From: UBA966 sp046350355
GTDB lineage: Bacteria > Planctomycetota > Phycisphaerae > Phycisphaerales > SM1A02
Length of the DNA stretch: 64,000 nt
Reading direction: 5' to 3'
Assembly: GCA_046350355.1 (NCBI GenBank)
Contig: JAXMAN010000004.1
Coordinates: 13,949 to 77,948, forward strand
Below the pieces are notes generated by a model. It made no database searches and was not told the origin of the DNA. It saw nothing but the letters and a program-made list of their open reading frames with translations. Positions 49,165 to 57,719 of the stretch are shown piece by piece. The translations under genes were made by a program, and so were the position numbers. Numbering within the stretch: the stretch's first letter is position 1; the number at the start of each line of letters is the position of its first letter.

Positions 49165-50079
49165 TCAGTCCCAGCTCGCGAATCGGCCGCCGTCCCACTC
49201 CCGGATGTGGTCGTGCCCGTCGGGGCGGTCGTTCGCGGAGGCGCGCTGCACGATCAGCCAGAAATCGAGGATTTCCGAGGGATCCGCGCGGCAGCCGTCG
49301 TCGTTGCGGAAGAGCTCGTCGCCGGTGGATGGCGGCCCGCCGGGGCACGGCTCGCGGCCGAGCAGCCCCTGCCCGGAGCCTGGCGAGATCGTCAGCCAGT
49401 CGCAGTGGTTGTCGCTCATGATGACGCAGCCGCGCCAGATCGGACCCTCGGTCGCGACGTTGGTCACGGTGCGCGAGGTCACCTCGCCCGTCTGCGGATC
49501 AGTGAGCGCCCCGCCACGCGGCCCGCGGTTGCCGACGGTCGGCGAGCACGCGCCATCCGCAGCGCTGCACGCCTGACGGCGGCGCGCCGTCGGGTCGAGC
49601 GGCATCGCGGCGTAGGAGCAGTTCGAGCGCTTCGAGAGATCCACCTGGAAGGCGTTCGCGCCGATCTCTCGCGCGCGGCCGGCGGCGGGATCGTGCGCCT
49701 TGCCGGAGGGCCGGTACGGCTGGACCGCGCGATTGCGCTCGCCGGGCGAGACGAGCAGCTCCGGATCCACGAACCCGCGCGCGACGAGGATCCCCCACAT
49801 CGTCGCGTGGTCGTTCAGGCGCTCGTCGGGATGGTGCGTGACCGGATCGCGTTCGAGCTCGCTTGGAAGCGGGAAGCTGCCGCTCAGGTCCGCCTGCGCG
49901 GCCAGGATCCCCGCGTGCACCTGCTTGAGCTGCTGCGAGTCGGCGGTCTTGCGGCTGACATGCCTCACTTCCTCCCCGATGCACGCCGCGGCCACCGCGC
50001 CGCCGCCGATCAGGAGGACCACCGCCACGACATCGGCGCGTCCAGGCCCACTCCCCGCCGAGTTGTGTTGTCCGGGCAC
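49165..50079 (-). CDS. Pseudopilin-like membrane-anchored protein
   Basis: This 304-aa protein has a short N-region, one hydrophobic helix (DVVAVVLLIGGGAVAAACIG, about 16-35) and then DSQQLKQVHAGILAAQADLSGSFPLPSEL. This matches the helix-to-globular transition of planctomycete type II secretion/pilin-like proteins, though the usual prepilin cleavage glycine-glutamate site is not clear. The C-terminal part is Cys-rich and ends in HDHIREWDGGRFASWD. Function unknown. The GTG at 50079 is supported by TATAGT seven bases upstream. Confidence 0.6.
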   Translation of the reverse strand: MPGQHNSAGSGPGRADVVAVVLLIGGGAVAAACIGEEVRHVSRKTADSQQLKQVHAGILAAQADLSGSFPLPSELERDPVTHHPDERLNDHATMWGILVARGFVDPELLVSPGERNRAVQPYRPSGKAHDPAAGRAREIGANAFQVDLSKRSNCSYAAMPLDPTARRRQACSAADGACSPTVGNRGPRGGALTDPQTGEVTSRTVTNVATEGPIWRGCVIMSDNHCDWLTISPGSGQGLLGREPCPGGPPSTGDELFRNDDGCRADPSEILDFWLIVQRASANDRPDGHDHIREWDGGRFASWD

Positions 50080-50086
50080 GAATCAA

Positions 50087-50092
50087 ACTATA
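50087..50092 (-). promoter_or_regulatory. -10 box of the pseudopilin-like gene (leaderless GTG)
   Basis: TATAGT on the minus strand, one base from consensus, ends seven bases before the GTG at 50079. Confidence 0.5.
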
Positions 50093-50139
50093 GCAGTGGC
50101 GCGAGCACTGGCCCGAACGCTGGACGCCCCGCCGCTCCC

Positions 50140-50145
50140 TATCCT
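50140..50145 (+). promoter_or_regulatory. -10 box of zwf (leaderless GTG)
   Basis: TATCCT ends eight bases before the GTG at 50154. Confidence 0.45.
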
Positions 50146-50153
50146 CTTGCCCC

Positions 50154-51674
50154 GTGCCTGCCGACCCCTGCGTCATCGTCATCCTGGGCGCCTCCGGCGA
50201 CCTCACCCACCGCAAGCTCGTCCCCGCGCTCTACGAGATGAGCCGCGCGGGCGCGCTCGCGCCGGAGACGGTGGTGCTGGGCGTGAGCCGCACGCCCAAG
50301 TCCGACGCCGCCTTCCGCGACGAGCTCGTCGAGGGCGTGCGCGCCGCCGTGGGCGTGAGCGACTTCGACGCGGCCGCGTGGAAGACGCTTGCCGACCGCA
50401 TCTTCTACTGCGCGGGGGACGCGGCGCAGGCGCAGGCGTGGCCCGACATCGCGGCCGCGCTGCGCGACCTGGAGGCGCGCTTCCACACGCGCGGCAACGT
50501 CCTCTTCTACCTCTCCGTCGCGGCGGAGCTCTACGAGCCGATCATCGCGCAGATCGACGCCGCCGGGCTGGTCACCGAGGGCAAGCGCTGGTGCAGCGTC
50601 GATCCGTCCAAGCGGAGCTGGCAGCGCATCGTCGTCGAGAAGCCCTTCGGCAGCGACCTCGGCAGCGCGCGCGCGCTCAACCGCGCGCTCGGCCGCGTCT
50701 TCGAGGAGGACGCGATCTACCGCATCGACCACTACCTGGGCAAGGAGGTCGTGCAGAACCTGCTCGCCTTCCGCTTCGCCAACGCGATCTTCGAGCCGGT
50801 CTGGAACAGCCAGTACGTCGACCATGTGCAGATCACCGCGGCCGAGACGCTGGGCATCGGCCGCCGCGCCGCCTTCTACGACCAGACGGGCGCGATCCGC
50901 GACATGGTGCAGAGCCACCTGCTGCAGATCCTCGCCTTCGTCGCGATGGACCCGCCCAGCTCCTACAGCGCGGCGCAGATCAACGCGGAGAAGCGCAAGA
51001 TCGTCGAGTGCATCCAGCTCCCGCGCGCGGAGGAGCTGCCGCGCGTCGCCGCGCTGGGGCAGTACGCCGGCGGCGACGCGCACGGCGTGCAGGAGCCCGC
51101 GTACGCGCAGCTCCCCGGCGTCGCGGCCGGCAGCGCCACTGAGACCTTCGCCGCGCTCACCTTCACCTTCGACAACTGGCGCTGGGGCGGCACGCCCTTC
51201 TACGTGCGCACCGGCAAGCGCATGGCCGCCAAGCGCACCGAGGTGGTGATCCAGTTCAAGGAGCCGCCGACGAACCTCTTCCGGGCGCTCACCCGCGCGC
51301 CGCTCGCCGCGGACCGCATGATCATCGAGATCGCGCCCGGCGAGAGCTTCAGCCTGCGCTTCAACAGCAAGGTCCCCGGCTCGGGCTTCCGCCTGGCGCC
51401 GGTGGAGATGTCGATGGACTATCAGAAGGAGTTCGGCTCGGAGCAGGTCGAGGCGTACGGTCCGCTGCTCGTGGAGGCGATGCGCGGCGACCAGACGCTC
51501 TTCAAGACGCGCGAGGAGACCGAGGACGCATGGGCCGCGGTGATGCCCTTCCTCGGTCCCGCCAGCAGCGTGCTTCGCGAGGGCATCCGCGGCAACTACG
51601 CGCCCGGAAGCTGGGGCCCCGCGGGCGCGGACGAGCTGCTCGCGCGCAGCGGCCGCGCCTGGCACAACGGGTGA
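50154..51674 (+). CDS. zwf: Glucose-6-phosphate 1-dehydrogenase
   Basis: Zwf oxidises glucose 6-phosphate to 6-phosphogluconolactone with NADP, entering the pentose phosphate pathway. The 506-aa protein has the Rossmann motif ILGASGDLTHRKLVPAL, the substrate motif YRIDHYLGKEVVQN, EKPFGSDLGSA, and RTGKRMAAKRTEV near the C-terminal domain. Length is normal. The start is GTG at 50154, since it gives the standard N-terminus and follows TATCCT by eight bases. No pgl or gnd gene follows; the next gene is convergent. Confidence 0.96.
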   Translation: MPADPCVIVILGASGDLTHRKLVPALYEMSRAGALAPETVVLGVSRTPKSDAAFRDELVEGVRAAVGVSDFDAAAWKTLADRIFYCAGDAAQAQAWPDIAAALRDLEARFHTRGNVLFYLSVAAELYEPIIAQIDAAGLVTEGKRWCSVDPSKRSWQRIVVEKPFGSDLGSARALNRALGRVFEEDAIYRIDHYLGKEVVQNLLAFRFANAIFEPVWNSQYVDHVQITAAETLGIGRRAAFYDQTGAIRDMVQSHLLQILAFVAMDPPSSYSAAQINAEKRKIVECIQLPRAEELPRVAALGQYAGGDAHGVQEPAYAQLPGVAAGSATETFAALTFTFDNWRWGGTPFYVRTGKRMAAKRTEVVIQFKEPPTNLFRALTRAPLAADRMIIEIAPGESFSLRFNSKVPGSGFRLAPVEMSMDYQKEFGSEQVEAYGPLLVEAMRGDQTLFKTREETEDAWAAVMPFLGPASSVLREGIRGNYAPGSWGPAGADELLARSGRAWHNG

Positions 51675-51719
51675 GCGCGGCGCGCGGCTCGGGCGCGCGG
51701 CGCGCGATGCGGCGCGCCC

Positions 51720-52550
51720 CTACTTCGCCAGCATCGCCAGATTGATCGCGTTGAAGGCCGCGTGCGCGAGCACGGACGCGCCGATGCGCCCGGTGCGCTC
51801 GTAGAGCATGCCCCAGCCGGCGCCGAGCACCCAGAGCGTCGCGAGCCCCGTCGCGCGCGAGCCCTCCGGCAGCGCGCCCCAGTGGATGCCCGCGAAGAGC
51901 GTCGCCGTCGCCACGACGGACCATCCCAGCCCCAGCCCCGCGGACTTGAGCCCCTGCTGCAGGTAGCCGCGGTAGAGGCACTCCTCCGCGACCGGTGCGA
52001 CGACGACCGCGGTCGCGATCGCGGTCCACTTCCAGACGGGCGGGATTTCGCCGGTGGCGAGCGCGCGCAGCGTCTCGTGCCCGATCGCCGGCGGCGGCGC
52101 GCCCAGCCAGGCCTGCACGGCGCCGATGATCGTCCCGAGTCCGCCGCCGATCACCCACAGCAGTCCCACGACCGCGACCGTGAGCAGCAGCGCTTCCATG
52201 CGGCCGCAGGGATGCCGGTGCACGCCGCCCGCTGCGACGGCGCTCGGCCCGCCGCGCACACGCGCGCCCGGCGCCATCCACACAAGCCCCAGCGCCGCGA
52301 CCGTGCCGAGCTGCGCGCCCAGCCCCTGCGCCGTCGCGCGCGCGAAGTCCGAACCCTGCGTCCCCGGCAGGAGCGTCGCCGCCAGCCACGCGCCGATCAT
52401 CATCGCCACGAAGGCGAGCGCGAATCCAAGGATCGTCGGCTCCGACCGCAGCGGCCAGGAGGGACCCGTGCGCGGCGCGGTGCGGAACCAGCGCAGCCGC
52501 AGCACGAGCAGCGCCGCGAGGAGCGCCGCCGTCCAGATCGCCAGCTGCAT
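51720..52550 (-). CDS. CPBP-family intramembrane glutamic endopeptidase
   Basis: This 276-aa polytopic membrane protease has the active-site motif VAEECLYRGYLQQ (EExxR-like), then TLFAGIHWGALP with a conserved His and VLAHAAFNAINLAML with the last His and Asn. About seven hydrophobic segments are visible. Family members include Rce1 and bacterial bacteriocin-immunity proteases; the substrate is unknown here. The ATG at 52550 was chosen to give the first helix (MQLAIWTAALLAALLVLRL) at the N-terminus. It is divergent from trpC. Confidence 0.87.
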   Translation of the reverse strand: MQLAIWTAALLAALLVLRLRWFRTAPRTGPSWPLRSEPTILGFALAFVAMMIGAWLAATLLPGTQGSDFARATAQGLGAQLGTVAALGLVWMAPGARVRGGPSAVAAGGVHRHPCGRMEALLLTVAVVGLLWVIGGGLGTIIGAVQAWLGAPPPAIGHETLRALATGEIPPVWKWTAIATAVVVAPVAEECLYRGYLQQGLKSAGLGLGWSVVATATLFAGIHWGALPEGSRATGLATLWVLGAGWGMLYERTGRIGASVLAHAAFNAINLAMLAK

Positions 52551-52585
52551 CGGGGTCGCCGTCGTCGCGCCCGCCGCCTCGCCCG

Positions 52586-52591
52586 TAGAAT
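52586..52591 (+). promoter_or_regulatory. -10 box upstream of trpC
   Basis: TAGAAT lies 20 bases before an in-frame ATG at 52612 and 74 bases before the preferred trpC ATG at 52666. Unlike other boxes here it would give a short leader. Confidence 0.35.
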
Positions 52592-52665
52592 GCGCCGCCC
52601 CCTGCGTCGCGATGGACGCCGCGCAGGCTGCGTGGCCGGTCCATGCCGTGCACGCGACCACGCCG

Positions 52666-53487
52666 ATGATCCCCGTCCTCAAGCACATCGTCGAGCACAA
52701 GCGCCGCGAAGTGGCCGAAGCCAAGCGCGCCGTGCCGCTGGAGACGCTGCGCGAGCGCATCTCCGAGCTCGGCCGCCCGCGCAACTTCTTCCGCAGCGTC
52801 GTCGACGACCGCCATCCGGGCGCGATGCGCATCATCGCGGAGGTGAAGCGCAAGAGTCCCTCCGCGGGGGTGATCCGCGAGGACTTCGATCCGGTCGCCA
52901 TCGCCAAAAGTTACTTCGAAGCGGGCGCGGCCGCGATCTCCTGCCTGACCGACCGGGAGTTCTTCGGCGGCGACCTCTCCTACATCCACGCGATCCGCGA
53001 CGCGGTGCCCCTGCCGGTGCTGCGCAAGGACTTCATCATCGACCCCTACCAGGTCTACGAGGCGCGCGCCGCCGGCGCGGACGCGATCCTGCTCATCGCG
53101 GAATGCCTGCACGAGAGCGAGATCATCGACTTCCAGATCCTCGCGACCGAGCTGCAGATGACCACGCTGCTGGAGGTGCACCAGCTCGAGAGCCTGTGGC
53201 GCGCGGTCAACCACGTCGGATTCCCGCACTCGGGCTACGGCCTGCTGGGCGTGAACAACCGCGACCTCGAGACGATGAAGACGGACATCCGCCACGTGAT
53301 GCGCGTCGCCGACATGGTCGAGGCGCCCCTGCGCCGCGTGCTCGTCGCCGAGAGCGGGATCCAGACCCCGGCCGACCTCGCGCGTCTGCGCTCGCACGGC
53401 GTGCACATCGCGCTGGTGGGCGAGAGCCTCATGCGCCAGCCCGACCCGGGCGCGGCGCTTCGCGCGCTGCTCTCGGACCCTGCGTAG
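52666..53487 (+). CDS. trpC: Indole-3-glycerol phosphate synthase
   Basis: TrpC closes the indole ring in tryptophan synthesis. The 273-aa TIM-barrel protein has IIAEVKRKSPSAG, SCLTDREFFGG, VLRKDFIIDPYQV, ILLIAECL, LLGVNNRDLETM and VLVAESGIQTP, covering the catalytic lysines and glutamates. The ATG at 52666 gives the family-typical MIPVLKHIVEHKRREV start; an in-frame ATG at 52612 would add 18 residues and cannot be excluded. No other trp genes are adjacent. Confidence 0.94.
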   Translation: MIPVLKHIVEHKRREVAEAKRAVPLETLRERISELGRPRNFFRSVVDDRHPGAMRIIAEVKRKSPSAGVIREDFDPVAIAKSYFEAGAAAISCLTDREFFGGDLSYIHAIRDAVPLPVLRKDFIIDPYQVYEARAAGADAILLIAECLHESEIIDFQILATELQMTTLLEVHQLESLWRAVNHVGFPHSGYGLLGVNNRDLETMKTDIRHVMRVADMVEAPLRRVLVAESGIQTPADLARLRSHGVHIALVGESLMRQPDPGAALRALLSDPA

Positions 53488-53601
53488 GGTGCCAACTTGG
53501 CAGGAGGCCCGCGCGCGGGGGCGTCGCCGCTGGTTCGATGCGTCCCGCATCCGCGGCGGACTTCTCCCCGCGCGCACGAGCGCCTACGATTCACGCGACT
53601 C

Positions 53602-54024
53602 ATGGCCTCCCCCGCCACCGGCACCCGCTCCTTCGGCTCCGACATGGTCACGCACGGCGTGCGCGTCCAGGTCACGCCGTCGTACATCCCCGAGAGCAGC
53701 GATCCGGCGGCCAGCCGCTACCTCTTCGCCTACCACATCGTGCTGACCAACGAGGGCGTCGACCGCGTGACGCTGCGTCGCCGGCACTGGGAGATCGTCG
53801 ATGCCGACGGCGGACGCCGCCGCGTCGACGGCGAGGGCGTCGTCGGCGAGCAGCCGTCGCTGGGACCGGGCGAGCGCTTCGAGTACCACAGCTCCGCGCA
53901 GCTTGAGACCGACTGGGGAACGATGGAAGGTGCATTCACCTTCGAGCGCGAGGACCACTCGCGCTTCGACGCCGCCGTGGCGCGCTTCTTTCTCGTCGCC
54001 GCGGAGCCCAAGCGCCGAAAGTGA
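53602..54024 (+). CDS. apaG: ApaG-domain protein
   Basis: This 140-aa single-domain protein has the ApaG fold motifs: GVRVQVTPSYIPESSDP, YLFAYHIVLTNEG, LRRRHWEIVDADG, VVGEQPSLGPGERFEYHSS and GTMEGAF. ApaG proteins are small fibronectin-like beta sandwiches linked to stress and diadenosine tetraphosphate metabolism, with unclear activity. TACGAT lies 11 bases before the ATG at 53602. The gene is four bases from asd and is probably co-transcribed. Confidence 0.92.
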   Translation: MASPATGTRSFGSDMVTHGVRVQVTPSYIPESSDPAASRYLFAYHIVLTNEGVDRVTLRRRHWEIVDADGGRRRVDGEGVVGEQPSLGPGERFEYHSSAQLETDWGTMEGAFTFEREDHSRFDAAVARFFLVAAEPKRRK

Positions 54025-54028
54025 ATTG

Positions 54029-55120
54029 ATGCGTCCGATCCCCTCCGACCCGACGATCGCCGTCGTCGGTGCCACCGGTGCCGTTGGCGAGGAATTCCTC
54101 CGCCTCATCGACGAGCGTTCCTTCCCGCACCGCGCCGTGCGCCTCTTCGCCAGCCCCCGCAGCGCGGGGAAGAAGCTGCGCGTCGGCGCGCGCGAGGTCG
54201 AGGTCGAGCCGCTGCGCGAAGGCTGCTTCGCGGGCGTCGACATCGCCTTCTTCTCGGCGGGCAAGGGCATCAGCAAGGAGTGGTGCCCGCGCGCGACGGC
54301 GGCGGGCGCCTGGGCGGTCGACAACTCCAGCGCCTTCCGCATGGATCCCGCGTGCGCGCTCGTGATCCCCGAGGTCAACCCCGGCGAGCTCGATGCGCTG
54401 CACGCGCCGGCGACGATCGCCGTCCCCAACTGCTCGACGATCATCGCGCTCATGGCGGCGACGCCGCTGCACCGCGCGGTGGGCGTCGAGCGCATGGTGG
54501 TCGCCACCTACCAGGCCGCCAGCGGCGCCGGCGCGGCCGCGATGGCCGAGCTCGAGCGCCAGGCGCGCGACTTCGCCGCGGGCCGTCCGCTGGACACGAC
54601 GATCTTCGGCCGCCAGTACCTCTTCAACGTCTTCAGCCACAACAGCGCCGTCGGCGCCGACGGCCAGAACGAGGAGGAGCGCAAGCTCGTCGACGAGACG
54701 CGCAAGATCTGGCGCGATCCCTCCGTCATGATCACCGGCACCTGCGTGCGCGTCCCCGTTCTGCGCGCGCACAGCGAGGCGATCAACTTCACCTTCCGCC
54801 GCCCGATCACCGAGGCGCGCGCCCGCGAGGTGCTCGCCGCCGCGCCGGGCGTGGAGATCGTCGACGACCGCGCGGGCAACCGCTTCCCCGAGCCGCTCGC
54901 GGCGGCGGGGCGCGATCCGGTGCTCGTCGGCCGCATCCGCGCGGATCCCAGCCAGCCCGAGGGCTACGGCCTCAACCTCTTCGTGGCGGGCGACCAGATC
55001 CGCAAGGGCGCGGCCCTCAACGGCATCCAGATCGCCGAGCTGCTGATGGAGCGCAAGGGCGCGCCGGGCGCCGCCCCGCGCGCGACGGCCGCTACTTTCG
55101 CCGCATCTCCAGGCGCTTGA
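54029..55120 (+). CDS. asd: Aspartate-semialdehyde dehydrogenase
   Basis: Asd makes aspartate semialdehyde for lysine, diaminopimelate, threonine and methionine synthesis. The 363-aa protein has the NADP motif VVGATGAVGEEFLRL, DIAFFSAGKGIS, DNSSAFRM, VIPEVNP, the active-site Cys in VPNCSTI, YQAASGAGAAAM and VPVLRAHSEAINF. The His/Arg of the last block bind substrate. ATG at 54029 lies four bases after apaG. The 3' end overlaps the convergent lipoprotein gene by 29 bases. Confidence 0.95.
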   Translation: MRPIPSDPTIAVVGATGAVGEEFLRLIDERSFPHRAVRLFASPRSAGKKLRVGAREVEVEPLREGCFAGVDIAFFSAGKGISKEWCPRATAAGAWAVDNSSAFRMDPACALVIPEVNPGELDALHAPATIAVPNCSTIIALMAATPLHRAVGVERMVVATYQAASGAGAAAMAELERQARDFAAGRPLDTTIFGRQYLFNVFSHNSAVGADGQNEEERKLVDETRKIWRDPSVMITGTCVRVPVLRAHSEAINFTFRRPITEARAREVLAAAPGVEIVDDRAGNRFPEPLAAAGRDPVLVGRIRADPSQPEGYGLNLFVAGDQIRKGAALNGIQIAELLMERKGAPGAAPRATAATFAASPGA

Positions 55121-56090
55121 CCTGCCCGTCGGTGAGCGCGCGCCAGACCGGCGCGCCGCGCCATTCCTCGTAGCCCGGCGCCTTCACGCTCAGCACGCAG
55201 GGCTCCAGGTCGGGGAACGGCATCGGCCCCGTCGAGCCCGAGGCCTCGACGGTGCGCGTCCACCCGTTGGGGTTCGTGGGCAGGCCGTCGCGCGACTCGC
55301 CCAGGCGCACCTCCGCGCCGGGGACGGGGCGCTTGGTCTTGGCGTCGACGACCAGGAAGTCGATCGTCTTCACGCGCAGCGGGCGCAGCTCCACCGGCAT
55401 CGCGCGCGCGCCCTCGATGGTGCGGCCGTCGAAGGCGATCAGGCCGTCCTGGTAGCCCTTCAGGCGCACGGTCACGCGGTTGCGGAAGCCGGAGACCTGG
55501 TCGACCGTCGCCTTGCCGTCGCCGTCGGTCGTCACATGCTGCAGCGGCGGGAAGCCCCAGTCGGGCTCGACGCCCGGCTGCGGCAGGTAGAGGAAGGTCG
55601 CGCCGTAGACGTCCGCGCCCGCGACGGGGCGCTTCGTCGCGGCGTCGGTCACCGCGAGCTCCAGCGGCACGCGGCGCACGGGCGTGAAGTCCACCTCGTA
55701 GCGGTTCCTGGGCTTCGACTGGATCTCCTTGTAGAGGATCACGTGGTCGTAGCCGCCCTTGTCCGCGGCGATGGAGGGGTTCGCCGTCTCGAAGACGCCG
55801 AAGAGGACCGGCTCGTAGCCGCTGCGCACCATCGTGAGGTTGGTGTTCGCGGAGCCGACCATCACCTCGGCGTCCCCCTGCGCGTCCGTGTGCACGAACT
55901 TCTTCCCCGGGAAGAGCGCGAAGAAGCCGAAGACATGCCGGTAGATGCGCACCTCGGGGAGCGGGTCGCGGCCCGGGAGCGCGACCGCCTCGACGACGAT
56001 CGGCTTGCCGCAGCCGGCGAGCGCGAGCGCGGCCGCCGCCAGCAGCGCGGCGCCGGCGGCGCGGAGGATCGGGGCGGGCATCGAGGCCAT
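55092..56090 (-). CDS. Lipoprotein with carboxypeptidase-regulatory-like domains
   Basis: This 332-aa lipoprotein (signal with ALALAGCGKP, Cys about 26-28) has two or more Ig-like/carboxypeptidase regulatory-like beta domains, with PLELAVTDAATKRPVAGADV and IDFLVVDAKTKRPVPGAEV as parallel repeats. These domains usually bind or space protein partners outside the cell. The start ATG at 56090 lies 13 bases after the ExbD-like gene, so it is the last member of the motor operon. GTG at 56102 is an alternative start. Its end overlaps asd by 29 bases. Confidence 0.72.
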   Translation of the reverse strand: MASMPAPILRAAGAALLAAAALALAGCGKPIVVEAVALPGRDPLPEVRIYRHVFGFFALFPGKKFVHTDAQGDAEVMVGSANTNLTMVRSGYEPVLFGVFETANPSIAADKGGYDHVILYKEIQSKPRNRYEVDFTPVRRVPLELAVTDAATKRPVAGADVYGATFLYLPQPGVEPDWGFPPLQHVTTDGDGKATVDQVSGFRNRVTVRLKGYQDGLIAFDGRTIEGARAMPVELRPLRVKTIDFLVVDAKTKRPVPGAEVRLGESRDGLPTNPNGWTRTVEASGSTGPMPFPDLEPCVLSVKAPGYEEWRGAPVWRALTDGQVKRLEMRRK

Positions 56091-56103
56091 CGGGGTGCGC
56101 ACG

Positions 56104-56868
56104 CTACTGCACGCCGCCGACGCCCGGCGCGATCGCCTGCCCGCTGCGCAGCGGGATCGGGTTCGAGTCGTAGCCCATCTCCAGCAGCGCCTGCTCCACC
56201 ATCTTGGCCTGCGAGAAGGAGCCCTCCCAGACCAGCAGCTCCACGCGGTAGGTGGCGCTGGGGAAGCCGTCGAGCAGCTCCTGCAGCTCGCCGCGCGCCT
56301 GCGAGACGGTGGTGATGCGCGTGCCCGTGGTGGGCGCGCTGATCTTGTCCGTGGCGGAGGTCGCGCGCACGCGGCTGAGCTTGCCCTCGCTGACCGCCAG
56401 GATCACCGAGCGGCGCGCGTCCGCCTGGAAGCGGCTCAGGCGCACGAAGTTCTGGCTCGCCTCGGGGGGCGCGACGCGCTTGGCGGCGGCGGTGGCGCTG
56501 GCGCGCGCGGCGAGGGCGGCCTCGAGGCGCTTCTTGAGCGCCTCCTCCTCCTCCTGGTTGCGCGGCTTCGCGGCCAGCGCCGCGTCCAGCTTCGCCTGCT
56601 GCGCGCGAAGCTGCTCCATCGCGGCCTTGTAGCGCGCGGCCAGCTCCGGGTCGCCCTGCGGCGGCAGCGCGGCGATGCGCTTCTGCAGCTCGTCGCGCTC
56701 CTGCTGGAGCTGGCGGATGCGCTCGTTCACCTCGACGACGCTCGCGGTCATGACGACGACGGCGTCGCTCGCCTGCCCGAAGAGCGCCATCATCAGCATC
56801 ACGAACATGATGACGCCGCGCGCGTTGGTCATCGCGTGCTGGAAGAGGTCCAGCGGATCGCCCGCCAT
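56104..56868 (-). CDS. ExbD-like coiled-coil membrane protein, second copy
   Basis: This 254-aa protein has one N-terminal helix (GVIMFVMLMMALFGQ, about 18-35), a long coiled coil (about 45-130, ERIRQLQQERDELQKRIAALP), and a C-terminal domain with SVILAVSEGKLSRV and YRVELLVWEGSFSQAKMVEQALLEMGYD. Layout and the last block parallel the 269-aa protein encoded before it. No acidic residue sits in the middle of the helix, so it probably does not conduct protons itself. It starts 38 bases after its paralogue. Role inferred: non-conducting partner or stator arm. Confidence 0.65.
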   Translation of the reverse strand: MAGDPLDLFQHAMTNARGVIMFVMLMMALFGQASDAVVVMTASVVEVNERIRQLQQERDELQKRIAALPPQGDPELAARYKAAMEQLRAQQAKLDAALAAKPRNQEEEEALKKRLEAALAARASATAAAKRVAPPEASQNFVRLSRFQADARRSVILAVSEGKLSRVRATSATDKISAPTTGTRITTVSQARGELQELLDGFPSATYRVELLVWEGSFSQAKMVEQALLEMGYDSNPIPLRSGQAIAPGVGGVQ

Positions 56869-56906
56869 CGAGGTCGAGCGGTGGATGCGGCGGCGGCGGC
56901 GCGGCA

Positions 56907-57716
56907 CTACTTCGCCCCTCCCCCGCCCACGGGCTCGGCGCCGTCGAGGAATCCCTTGCCCGCGCCCCCGTCCCAGAGCTGCCAGCCGACCTCGTAGCCG
57001 CGGCGGAAGACGGCGTCGCGCAGCGCCTCGAAGCGCTGGATGCCGTCGTCGTGCACGATGAAGACGACGTAGCAGCGGTCGGGGCCGCGGTTGCCGAAGG
57101 CGCCCTGCAGCTCGCGCTCGGCGTCGGGGCCGGAGAGCTGCTCGATGAGCATCGGCGTCTTCTGCGCGTCGAGCTCGCCGACGCCCAGGCCCGCGGCGGT
57201 CACCTCGACGAAGATCGGCGCCTTGCCGTACTCGGCGCCGCGCAGGAAGCGCACGCGCTGGCGCATCGCGGCGCGGCGCTCCTCGCGGCGCGCGTCCTCC
57301 AGCGTGGACTTCGCGGCGGAGGCGTCGCGCTCGGCCTCCTCGACCTGGCGCGCGAGCGCGGCGCGGGCGGCGTCCTCCTCCTCGGAGCGGCGCAGCGCCT
57401 GCGCGATCTGCTTCACGCGGTCGTCGAGGATGTCGACCTCCTGCTTCGTGACGTCGACGCCGCCCTTGCGGTCGTCGATGGTGCGGCGCAGCGTCGCCAC
57501 CTCCTCCTGCAGGTCCTTCACCATCTTGGCGGCGGCCTCGAGGCTGGGCGCCCCCTGCTCGCCCGCGGGCCCCTTCACCATGTTCATGGTGTTGGAGAGG
57601 CCGTCGATGCACAGCAGCAGGCTCACCATGATGAGCACGCCCGTGAGGCAGGCGAGCACATCCTGGAAGGAGAACAGGCTGACGGCCTGGTCGGAGTTTT
57701 TCCTCCGGCGTCGCAT
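56907..57716 (-). CDS. ExbD/MotB-like motor component
   Basis: This 269-aa protein has one helix (FSFQDVLACLTGVLIMVSLLL, about 15-37, split here across the membrane entry) with an aspartate near its start, the place of the proton-carrying Asp in ExbD, TolR and MotB. A coiled coil (about 65-150) and a periplasmic alpha/beta domain (FIVHDDGIQRFEALRDAVFRRGY) follow. It lies three bases after the ExbB/TolQ-like gene, as expected for a motor pair. No OmpA-type peptidoglycan-binding motif is visible. Confidence 0.72.
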   Translation of the reverse strand: MRRRRKNSDQAVSLFSFQDVLACLTGVLIMVSLLLCIDGLSNTMNMVKGPAGEQGAPSLEAAAKMVKDLQEEVATLRRTIDDRKGGVDVTKQEVDILDDRVKQIAQALRRSEEEDAARAALARQVEEAERDASAAKSTLEDARREERRAAMRQRVRFLRGAEYGKAPIFVEVTAAGLGVGELDAQKTPMLIEQLSGPDAERELQGAFGNRGPDRCYVVFIVHDDGIQRFEALRDAVFRRGYEVGWQLWDGGAGKGFLDGAEPVGGGGAK

Positions 57717-57719
57717 CGG

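Noticed and set aside
52586..52591. TAGAAT before trpC as another leaderless start.
   Set aside because: The nearest in-frame start codon is 20 bases away, outside the 6-9 base pattern, so it was listed only as an ordinary -10 candidate.
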